Source of the DNA: an uncultured Kiritimatiellota bacterium
GTDB taxonomy: Bacteria > Verrucomicrobiota > Kiritimatiellia > RFP12 > UBA1067
Assembly (NCBI GenBank): GCA_934643865.1
Contig: CAKUCX010000002.1
Location: 28,715-92,714, forward strand
Direction: 5' to 3'
Length of the DNA stretch: 64,000 nt
A program made the translations under genes and the position numbers. Numbering within the stretch: position 1 is the stretch's first letter; the number at the start of each line of letters is the position of its first letter. The notes below the pieces were generated by a model. It was not told the origin of the DNA. It did no database searches and worked only from the letters and a program-made list of their open reading frames with translations. Of the stretch, positions 42,821-50,476 are shown one piece after another.

Positions 42821-43801
42821 GTGGACGACGCGGAGATGGTGGTCGCGCTGCAGCGGGGCGTTCCGCTCTGCGCGCGGCCCTTTGAGGCGCTTTCGCGCGA
42901 GCTGGGGTGCGCCGAGGCGGATCTGCTCGCCTGCCTCGCGCGCGCGCGCGCCGCAGGGACGGTGCGCCGCTTCGGCGCCGTCTTCGACACGCGCCGCCTC
43001 GGCTACCGCTCGGCCCTCTGCGCGTCCACGGTCCCACGGGAGGCGCTGGATGCGGCGGCGGCGAAGCTGACGCCGCTTGCGGGCGTGACGCACTGCTATG
43101 TGCGGGAGGCGGACGCCTCGGCGCAGGCGCTTCCGAACCTCTGGTTCACGCTCAGCTATCCGGCGGACATCTTTCCGGCGATGGCGGACGAGGTTGCCGC
43201 GCGGCTGAGGCCGCACGCCGTCCATGTCCTGCCGGCGACGCGCCGCTACAAGGTGGACGTCGTCTTTGGCGCCGCGTCGCGCGCGCGGGAGGAGGCGGTG
43301 GAGGACGACGCGCTGCCGCCCGTGACGGCGCGCGAGCGCGCGATCGTCGGGGCGCTGCAGGGCGACGTGGAGGTGCGGCCCGACTTTTTCTCGGCTCTCG
43401 CCGGGCGGCTGGAGATGAAGGAGTGGGACCTTCTCTCGACGCTTGAAATCTGGCGGCGCAGGGGGCGGCTCAGGCGCATCGGGCTTCTCCTCCGCCACCG
43501 CAGCGCGGGCTGGGCGGCGAACGGCATGTGCTGCTGGCGGATCGCGGGCGACACGACGGCGGCGGGGCGCGCCCTCGCGGCGCGCGGCGAGGTCACGCAC
43601 TGCTACGAACGGCCTGCGGCGCCGTCCTTCCCCTACAACCTCTTCGCGATGGTCCATGCCCGCACGCCGGCGGAGGCGCGCGCGCAGTTCACGGCGCTTT
43701 CCGGCGAGGTCGGCCGCGCGGGAAACACCGACGCGTCCGCCGTGATGCTGCTCTCGACGCGCGAATACAAGAAGACGTCGATGGCGTTCTTCGCGCCGTG
43801 A
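42821..43801 (+). CDS. Fused siroheme decarboxylase AhbA-AhbB (NirDL type)
   Basis: The 326-residue protein contains two Lrp/AsnC-like repeats. The first (about 1-150) has GTVRRFGAVFDTRRLGY and GVTHCYVRE followed by PNLWFTLSYP. The second (about 165-326) has GRLRRIGLLLRHRSAGW, EVTHCYERP and FPYNLFAMVHA. These are the marks of siroheme decarboxylase subunits, normally separate AhbA and AhbB in sulfate reducers and archaea but fused in some NirDL proteins. It converts siroheme to 12,18-didecarboxysiroheme in the alternative anaerobic heme pathway. The next enzyme, AhbC, is at 54699. The start is GTG 42821, four bases after lptE. Confidence 0.85.
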   Translation: MDDAEMVVALQRGVPLCARPFEALSRELGCAEADLLACLARARAAGTVRRFGAVFDTRRLGYRSALCASTVPREALDAAAAKLTPLAGVTHCYVREADASAQALPNLWFTLSYPADIFPAMADEVAARLRPHAVHVLPATRRYKVDVVFGAASRAREEAVEDDALPPVTARERAIVGALQGDVEVRPDFFSALAGRLEMKEWDLLSTLEIWRRRGRLRRIGLLLRHRSAGWAANGMCCWRIAGDTTAAGRALAARGEVTHCYERPAAPSFPYNLFAMVHARTPAEARAQFTALSGEVGRAGNTDASAVMLLSTREYKKTSMAFFAP

Positions 43802-43831
43802 CGGGAGATCCCCTTTGAAGGCGAGGCGGAC

Positions 43832-44878
43832 ATGAAGATCGCGGTTGGACTTTCCGGTGGCGTCGATTCGAGCGTGGCGGCGCTCCTCCTGAGGGAGCAG
43901 GGCCACGAGGTCGTGGGCGTCACGATGAAGCTCTGGCGCGGGACGTACCGGGGCGGGACGCGCGATGCGTGCTTCGGTCCGGGCGAGGCGGAGGACATCG
44001 ACCGCGCGCGTGGCCTTGCCGAAGCGCTTGGCATCGCCTACCGCGTCTTCGACTGCTCGGCGGCCTATGAGCGCGCGATCGTGGGATATTTCCGCGAGAC
44101 GGCGCTTGGCGGGCGCACGCCGAACCCGTGCGTGATGTGCAACGCGGCGATGAAGTTCGGTCTGCTGCCGCAGCTCGCGCGCGAGGCGGGGGTGGTGTTC
44201 GACCGGTTCGCGACGGGGCACTACGCGCGCATCGTCGAGGCGGGCGGCCGCTTCGCCGTACGGCGCGCGGCGGATGAGAAGAAGGACCAGAGCTACTTCC
44301 TCTACCGCCTCTCGCAGGAACAGCTGGCGGGCGTCCTCTTTCCGCTTGGAGAGCTGACGAAAGGCGAGGTGCGGCAGATCGCCGCCGCGCACGGGCTCGC
44401 GGCGGCGGACAAGGCCGACTCGCAGGACTTCTACTCCGGCGAAAAGGACGAGCTGATCGGCGCGCCGCCGAAGGCGGGCGAGATCGTCGACCTCGCGGGG
44501 CGCGTCCTCGGGAAACATGCGGGGTACTGGAACTTCACGGTCGGGCAGCGGAAGGGACTGGGCGCGTTCGGTCCGGATCCGCTTTACGTGGTGCGCCTCG
44601 ACGCCTGCCGCAACCGCGTCGTCGTGGGGCGGCGCGCGGAGGCGTTCGTGAAGGCGTTCACGGTGGCGGACCTCCACTGGATGGCGCAGGCGCCGACCGA
44701 GGCGCCGTTCTCCGCCCTGGTGAAGGTGCGCTCGACGGGGGATCCGCTCGGGCCGGTCGTCTTTGAGAAGGGGACGTGCCGGGTGGAGGGGGAAGGGCTC
44801 TTCGGCGTGGCGCCGGGGCAGTCCGCCGTCTTTTATGATGAAACGGGAACCATTCGGTGTGGAGGCGTGATCGCATGA
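43832..44878 (+). CDS. mnmA: tRNA 2-thiouridylase MnmA variant
   Basis: MnmA adds sulfur to the wobble uridine of tRNAs for Lys, Glu and Gln. The 348-residue protein has the PP-loop SGGVDSS (8-14), FGPGEAEDIDRARGLAEALG, NPCVMCN with Cys100 and Cys103, and FTVGQRKGLGAFGPDPLYVV. The second catalytic cysteine, in E. coli part of a GICFI motif, is not present: the equivalent stretch reads DSQDFYSG (about 196-203). This appears to be the variant subgroup that also has an extra Cys near residue 47. Overlap ATGA couples it to nadA. Confidence 0.85.
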   Translation: MKIAVGLSGGVDSSVAALLLREQGHEVVGVTMKLWRGTYRGGTRDACFGPGEAEDIDRARGLAEALGIAYRVFDCSAAYERAIVGYFRETALGGRTPNPCVMCNAAMKFGLLPQLAREAGVVFDRFATGHYARIVEAGGRFAVRRAADEKKDQSYFLYRLSQEQLAGVLFPLGELTKGEVRQIAAAHGLAAADKADSQDFYSGEKDELIGAPPKAGEIVDLAGRVLGKHAGYWNFTVGQRKGLGAFGPDPLYVVRLDACRNRVVVGRRAEAFVKAFTVADLHWMAQAPTEAPFSALVKVRSTGDPLGPVVFEKGTCRVEGEGLFGVAPGQSAVFYDETGTIRCGGVIA

Positions 44879-45777
44879 CGCGACAAGAGGAAATCAGAAA
44901 GCTGGCGGCCGAGCGGAAGGCCGTCATTCTCGCACACAACTACACGCGGGGCGAGGTGCAGGACGTCGCCGATTACACGGGCGACTCGCTGGAGCTCGCG
45001 CGCAAGGCGGCGACGGTGGAGGCGGAGGTGATCGTCTTCTGCGGCGTCTACTTCATGGCCGAGACGGCGGCGATCCTGAACCCGGGGAAGACGGTGCTCA
45101 TCCCGGAGCCGTCCGCCGGATGCCCGATGGCGGACATGATCACGGGCGAGCAGGTGCGCGCGCTCAAGGCGCGGCATCCTGGCGCGAAGGCCGTCTGCTA
45201 CGTGAACTCCACCGCCGAGGTGAAGGCCGAGTGCGACATGTGCGTGACGAGCGGCAACGCCGAGCGCGTGATGCGCACGTTCGGTCCCGAGGAGCAGATC
45301 CTCTTCGTGCCCGACCAGCACCTCGGCGGGCACATCGCCGGGCTCCTGGGGCGCACGTACACGCTCTGGCCGGGCTACTGCCCGACACACCAGATGATCA
45401 CGGTAAAGGGGATCGAGGCGGCGCGTGCCCTCCATCCGGGGGCGCCCGTTCTCGTCCATCCGGAATGCCCGAAGGACGTGCGCGCGGCGGCCGACCATGC
45501 GCTCTCGACGGGCGGCATGTGTACGTTCGCGCGCGCGAACGCGGCGCGGGAGATCGTCGTCGGCACCGAGACGGGCATCCTCCACCGCCTCCGCAAGGAG
45601 AACCCGGGCAAGGCCTTCTACCCCGTCAGCGAGCGGATGGTCTGCCCGAACATGAAGAAGACGACGCTTGACAACCTCGCCGCGTGCCTGCGCGAGATGA
45701 AGACCGTCGTCACCGTTCCCGAGCCCATTGCCACGCGCGCGCGGCGCGCCGTCGAGGCGATGCTCGCCGTCGGGTGA
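44875..45777 (+). CDS. nadA: Quinolinate synthase
   Basis: NadA, a [4Fe-4S] enzyme, condenses iminoaspartate with dihydroxyacetone phosphate to quinolinate in NAD synthesis. The 300-residue protein has the family blocks VILAHNYTRGEVQDVAD, PSAGCPMADM, NSTAEVKAECDMCVTSGN, FVPDQHLGG, VHPECP and SERMVCPNMKKTTL, with the cluster cysteines in the conserved positions. It overlaps mnmA by four bases. nadB and nadC are not in the window. Confidence 0.96.
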   Translation: MTRQEEIRKLAAERKAVILAHNYTRGEVQDVADYTGDSLELARKAATVEAEVIVFCGVYFMAETAAILNPGKTVLIPEPSAGCPMADMITGEQVRALKARHPGAKAVCYVNSTAEVKAECDMCVTSGNAERVMRTFGPEEQILFVPDQHLGGHIAGLLGRTYTLWPGYCPTHQMITVKGIEAARALHPGAPVLVHPECPKDVRAAADHALSTGGMCTFARANAAREIVVGTETGILHRLRKENPGKAFYPVSERMVCPNMKKTTLDNLAACLREMKTVVTVPEPIATRARRAVEAMLAVG

Positions 45778-45828
45778 GCGGCGGACGGCGGCCGCATGAA
45801 ACCCCTACCGCGCGGGCGCGTTTTCCTG

Positions 45829-45834
45829 TATAAT
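45829..45834 (+). promoter_or_regulatory. -10 element of the giant TPR gene
   Basis: TATAAT preceded directly by TG, about 35 bases before the ATG at 45870. Confidence 0.55.
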
Positions 45835-45869
45835 GGCGCACGTCTGTTTTTTTGATGAAAGGCAAGAGC

Positions 45870-48800
45870 ATGGCTGACAAGAAGGCTGGTACACAGGCAT
45901 CGGGCGCCCGTCTGGGCATCTGCGCGCTCGGCGTTTCGCTCGTGGCGCTCGTCGTCTATGCCCTGACTTTGGCGGGGTACGTCTTCCCCGGCGAGTCGGC
46001 GCGCCTCTTTACGCAGTGGATGGGCATGGACGCCCTGGCCGCGCCGAAGAGCCCGATCTGGGGCGCCGTCGTCAAGATGGCGGGCGGCCTCTCGTTTCCC
46101 GCGAACGTCGCCGTGCGCGTCAACCTCGTCTCGCTCGTCTGCGGCGTCCTGTCGGCGGGGCTCGTCTGCGGGCTCGTCGGCTTCTTCGTGTCGTGTACGG
46201 TGCGCCAGGAGGACGCGGTTCGGCACGCGGGCGGCGCCGCGCGCGTCGCCGGCCTCGCGGCGGGCCTTGCGTGCGTCTTCTCGGCGGCGGTGTGGCAGAC
46301 GGCGACGCATCTCGAATACCGCCTCTTCGACGTCTGCTTCGCCCTGCTCCTCTTCGCGCTCTTCGTGCCGGCGCTGCGCCGGCCCCGGCTTCTCCCCGCG
46401 TGCGTCGCGCTGCTGGGCGCGGGCGTGGGCGCGGGGCTCGTCGAGGGTGTCGTCTTCGTGCCGCTCGCGCCGCTCTACCTCCTCTGCGTCGTCGTGGCGG
46501 CCGTGAAGACGGGGCGGACGTTCTACCTGCCCGTGGGGCTGTTCCTCGTGCTTGCGGCGGTTGCCTACCTCGTCGTGGCGAACCGCGTGGCGGGCGCCTA
46601 CCTGGCGCTCCCGGAGGCGGCGGCGGGGGGCTTCAAGGGCACCGGCGACGTCCTCGTGGACGCCCTCCAGGGCTACGCGCGCGAAATGCGCCAGTGGGTC
46701 ACGCGCCCGGGCTGGCTCTTCCTCTTCGTCCTCGCCGTCGTGCCGTTCGTCGCCTGCGCCTTCGCCGCGCCGCGCGGGCTCAACAACGAGCGCACCTGGA
46801 GCCAGTACCTCTTCCACGCGGCCATGACGGTCTGCGCGGTCCTCGCGTTCGCGACGCCGCTCGCGCCCGAGAGCCAGATGCGCGCGCTCGGCATCCCGCC
46901 CGTTCTGACCTCCGTGCTCGTGGCGGTGACGGCCGGCTATCTGGCCGCGTACTGGTATCTCCTCGCGCGCACGCCCGCGCCGTCCGCCGAGGACGCGAAG
47001 GCGAAGCCCGAGGCCGCGCTCGGCCGCCGCTTCGCGCCCGCCGTCCTGGGGGCCTTCCTCGGCGTCTTCGCGCTCGCCGCCCTCGTGAACGCCTTCGGCG
47101 CCGCGCGCGACCGCGGCGCATACGCGGACATCTGCGCGAACGAGGTCCTCGACCGCCTCGGCGCGCGCACGTGGCTCGTGACGGACGGTCTCCTCGACGA
47201 CCACCTGCGCGTCGCCGCCGCCTCGCGCGGCAAGGAGCTCAACCTCGTCTGCCTCCAGCGCGACATGGACAACGCCTACCTGAAGGAGCTTTCCGCGCTT
47301 GTGCGCGCGAAGGGCCTCAAGGCGGGGGCCGCGAACCTCGCGCTCTCCATCGAGCTGGGCGTGCTGCCGTTCCTGCAGGACTGGTTCGCGGGCGACCCGT
47401 CCGTCGACGGGAAGGCCGCGATCTTCGGCGTGCCGGACTTCTGGTACATCGCCGAGCGCGCGCCCATGCCCGAATGCCTCTTCTTCGGCGGCGTGCGGGA
47501 CGTGAAGAAGGACGTGGACGGCGCGAAGGCGCTTGCGGACTTCACGGCCTTCTGGCGGAAGATGGAGCCGGTCCTCCACGCGGAGAAGCGCACGGGTTCG
47601 CGCGCGATCGCGAAGGCGGAAGACCCCGTCGACGCGCTGCGCCTGCAGCTGCGCCGCCACGTGGGCTTCGTCGCGAACAACCTCGGCGTCGTCTTGCAGG
47701 ACCTCGGCCGCGACCAGGACGCCTTCGCGCTCTACGAGCTCGTCCTCAAGACGATCGACTGCGACAACATCTGCGCGCTCTTCAACGAGTTCGAGATGGC
47801 GCGCGCGGGCGTCCCCGCCGCCGTCGCGCACAAGGCCGAGATCGAGAAGCAGCTCAAGGCGGTCGTCGACGACCCGAAGCGCCGCTACATGCTCTGGTCG
47901 CTCTCCCGCTACTACGGCTACATCCGCTCGCCGGAGATCTTCGCGCGCATGGGCTACGCCTGGGCGCGCTCGGGCCAGACGGGCAACGCCATCGCGCAGG
48001 TGCAGCGCGCGATCGACTTCGTGCCGGCCGACCGCCAGGCGGGCCTCCTCAACATGATGGCCGCCATCTACGCGAGCGGCCGTCAGGAGCAGAAGTCGCG
48101 CGAGGTCTACAACAAGGTGCTGGCGGACGACGCGACGAACCACGACGCGCTCATGGGCCTCACGCGCCTCGCGCTCCAGAAGGGCGCGGTCGCGGAGGCG
48201 AAGGGCCACCTTACGAAGGCCGTGAAGGCGGCGAAGAACCCGGAGACGACGGGCTTCGACTGGGCGCTCCTCCACCTCATGAACAACGACCTCTCGGCGG
48301 CGCGCCTCTCGCTCCAGAAGGTGACGGACCTCCAGCCGAAGTCGCTGCAGGCGTGGTCCCTCCTCGCGGGCGTGCTGCTGCAGCAGTTCGACGGCGCGAA
48401 GGACGGCCCGGCGCGGAAGAAGATCCTCGAAGAGCTCGACGGCGTCATCCTGCCGAAGATGGAGTCAATCGCCGACTCGCCGCGCGACTACTTCGTGCAG
48501 ATGACGCGCGCGCTCGTCCTGATGCGCAAGGGCAAGGACTTCCAGAAGGCCGCGCGCGACGCGCTCGTCGCCGCCTCGGCCGCGCGCCCCGACGCGATGG
48601 TGGTGGGTGACATGATCCTCAACCTCGACATCGCGATGGACGACGGCGAGAGTGCCGAGAAGCACGCGCGTCAGGTGCTGCGCCAGGACCGCGGCAACAA
48701 GCTCGCGAATTACGTGATGGGCTCCCTGCGCCTGAAGGAGGGCGACTACATGACGGCCGAGACGTTCCTGCGCCTCTCCGTCGGGCAGGAGCAGCCCCTC

Positions 48801-49187
48801 GCCGCCGCCCAGAACGACCTCGCCGAGGTGCTGCGCCGCCTCCAGAAACCCGCCGAGGCCGAGACCTTCGCGCGTGCCGCCGTCAAGACGTCGCCGGACC
48901 TCTATGTCGCGTGGGAGACGCTCGGCTCCGCGCTCCTCGACCAGAACAAGGACCTCGACGACGCCGAGTCCTACGTGAAGAAGGCCATCGACCTCTGCAA
49001 GAAGACGGCGGCGGGATCGGATGTGCGCATGCAGATCACGCTCGCGCGCGTGCAGATCGCGAAGGGCGACCTCGGGCGCGCCCGCGCGACGCTGCGCCAG
49101 GTCCGCAGCCGCCAGGACGGCCTCTCGAAGTTCGACCTGGGCGAGGTGGAGAAGCTCCAGAAGGCGCTGACGGCGAAGGGCAAGTGA
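45870..49187 (+). CDS. Very large polytopic membrane protein with TPR domain
   Basis: The 1105-residue protein has about ten transmembrane helices between residues 10 and 420 (for example VALVVYALTLAGYVF, LAAGLACVFSAAVW, VALLGAGVGAGLVEGVVFV), resembling DUF2723-type proteins, then a soluble region of about 200 residues and a long C-terminal series of TPR helices (about 650-1100, e.g. KSREVYNKVLADDATNHDAL, LRLKEGDYMTAETFLRLSV). DUF2723 proteins resemble GT-C glycosyltransferase membrane cores, but no catalytic motif can be named here. ATG 45870 has AAAGG seven bases upstream. It is followed by the WPLF-repeat gene after 5 bp. Confidence 0.7.
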   Translation: MADKKAGTQASGARLGICALGVSLVALVVYALTLAGYVFPGESARLFTQWMGMDALAAPKSPIWGAVVKMAGGLSFPANVAVRVNLVSLVCGVLSAGLVCGLVGFFVSCTVRQEDAVRHAGGAARVAGLAAGLACVFSAAVWQTATHLEYRLFDVCFALLLFALFVPALRRPRLLPACVALLGAGVGAGLVEGVVFVPLAPLYLLCVVVAAVKTGRTFYLPVGLFLVLAAVAYLVVANRVAGAYLALPEAAAGGFKGTGDVLVDALQGYAREMRQWVTRPGWLFLFVLAVVPFVACAFAAPRGLNNERTWSQYLFHAAMTVCAVLAFATPLAPESQMRALGIPPVLTSVLVAVTAGYLAAYWYLLARTPAPSAEDAKAKPEAALGRRFAPAVLGAFLGVFALAALVNAFGAARDRGAYADICANEVLDRLGARTWLVTDGLLDDHLRVAAASRGKELNLVCLQRDMDNAYLKELSALVRAKGLKAGAANLALSIELGVLPFLQDWFAGDPSVDGKAAIFGVPDFWYIAERAPMPECLFFGGVRDVKKDVDGAKALADFTAFWRKMEPVLHAEKRTGSRAIAKAEDPVDALRLQLRRHVGFVANNLGVVLQDLGRDQDAFALYELVLKTIDCDNICALFNEFEMARAGVPAAVAHKAEIEKQLKAVVDDPKRRYMLWSLSRYYGYIRSPEIFARMGYAWARSGQTGNAIAQVQRAIDFVPADRQAGLLNMMAAIYASGRQEQKSREVYNKVLADDATNHDALMGLTRLALQKGAVAEAKGHLTKAVKAAKNPETTGFDWALLHLMNNDLSAARLSLQKVTDLQPKSLQAWSLLAGVLLQQFDGAKDGPARKKILEELDGVILPKMESIADSPRDYFVQMTRALVLMRKGKDFQKAARDALVAASAARPDAMVVGDMILNLDIAMDDGESAEKHARQVLRQDRGNKLANYVMGSLRLKEGDYMTAETFLRLSVGQEQPLAAAQNDLAEVLRRLQKPAEAETFARAAVKTSPDLYVAWETLGSALLDQNKDLDDAESYVKKAIDLCKKTAAGSDVRMQITLARVQIAKGDLGRARATLRQVRSRQDGLSKFDLGEVEKLQKALTAKGK

Positions 49188-49192
49188 CCGGG

Positions 49193-50476
49193 ATGACGCC
49201 GCGCACGCCTACGCTCCTCGCGCTTGCCCTGGGCGCGCTTGCCCTCGGCACGCGCGGCGACGAGGCCGAGGCCGTGCGCCGGGGGGGCGAGCGGCTCGTC
49301 TCGAACTGGCACGTGGGGCCCTTCTTCGAGTACCGCCGCGCGGAGCCGGGGGGCGCGACCTTCTGGGCGCTGCGCCCGTTCTACGCGCAGGTGCGCGACG
49401 GGGCCTCGCGCACGACGGCGGACGACGCGCTCTGGCCCCTCTTCACCTATCGCAGCCATGCCGACGCCGCCTGGTGGCGGGCCCTGCTTTTCGCCTGGGG
49501 CGACGCGCGCGAAGGGGATCCTTCGTGGAGCTTCAACCTCTTCCCGTTCTGGTCGAGCGGCGCGGATCGCCAAGGTACGGGCTACTGGGGGGTCTTCCCG
49601 TTCTACGGACGCCACCCGCACGTTCTCCTGATGGACGACTGGACCTATGTGCTGTGGCCTCTCTGGCACACCTACGAGGTCAAGGGCGTGCGGAGTCATG
49701 CCGTGTGCTGGCCGTTCGTGACGTGGCGCGACGAACCGCGCGCGGGCGTGGGCGTGTGGCCCCTCTACGGCGTCGCCCGCCAGCGCGAAAGCACGCACCG
49801 CTACGCGCTCTGGCCGCTCGTCACGTGGGCGGCCTATGACGAGGACCGCGACACGTCCGGCGCCGGGACGTCCTGGTGGGTTCTGCCGTTCTATGGCGAA
49901 GTGCGCCGTGCCCGCGAGTCGCAGACGATGGTGCTGCCGCCGTTCTTCTCCTACACCGAGACCGACGCCGCCCGCCGCTGGCGCCTCCCGTGGCCCCTCT
50001 TCGATTGGGAGCGCTCCGCCGTGCGCGACCGCCTCTCCGTCTGGCCCTTCTGGGAGCAGGTGCGCGGCTACGCATATGGCACGCGGACGGAGGAGGAGCG
50101 GACGTGGCGCGTGGGCTGGAAGCTCGTCGAGAACACCGAGCTGACGACGGGCCGCACGCGCGAGGTGCGCTTCAATTTCTTCCCGTTCTTCACGTGGGAG
50201 CGCCGTTGGCGGAAGGACGGAAAGCCCCAGGGTGGCGAAACGCTGCAGACGAGCTATCTGCGGATCTGGCCCCTCTGGAGTTCGGAGACGGTGGATGGCC
50301 GCACGCGCAGCCGCACGCTGGAGCTCATGCCGTTCCGCCACGGGGAGGGGATCGAGCGGAACTGGGCGCCGTTCTGGTCGCTGTGGGAAAAGGACGAGCG
50401 CCCCGACGGGCGCACGCGCCATTCGTTGCTGTGGAACATCATCTCGTGGCAAAGCGAAACGGAAGGTGTCGAATGA
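49193..50476 (+). CDS. Secreted protein with about 17 W/F-P-[LF]-[FWY] repeats
   Basis: The 427-residue protein has a signal peptide (to about 22) and no other membrane helix. A short motif of aromatic, Pro, Leu/Phe, aromatic recurs about every 18-25 residues: GPFFEY 42-47, RPFY 61, LWPLF 80, LFPFW 116, VFPFYG 134, LWPLW 154, CWPFV 172, VWPLYG 188, LWPLV 206, VLPFYG 230, PPFF 249, PWPLF 266, VWPFW 283, FFPFF 339, IWPLW 368, LMPFR 388 and WAPFW 401. The intervening segments are strongly strand-like, so a repetitive beta structure, perhaps an outer-membrane barrel, is likely. I recognise no named family. The stop overlaps the next start (ATGA). Confidence 0.6.
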   Translation: MTPRTPTLLALALGALALGTRGDEAEAVRRGGERLVSNWHVGPFFEYRRAEPGGATFWALRPFYAQVRDGASRTTADDALWPLFTYRSHADAAWWRALLFAWGDAREGDPSWSFNLFPFWSSGADRQGTGYWGVFPFYGRHPHVLLMDDWTYVLWPLWHTYEVKGVRSHAVCWPFVTWRDEPRAGVGVWPLYGVARQRESTHRYALWPLVTWAAYDEDRDTSGAGTSWWVLPFYGEVRRARESQTMVLPPFFSYTETDAARRWRLPWPLFDWERSAVRDRLSVWPFWEQVRGYAYGTRTEEERTWRVGWKLVENTELTTGRTREVRFNFFPFFTWERRWRKDGKPQGGETLQTSYLRIWPLWSSETVDGRTRSRTLELMPFRHGEGIERNWAPFWSLWEKDERPDGRTRHSLLWNIISWQSETEGVE

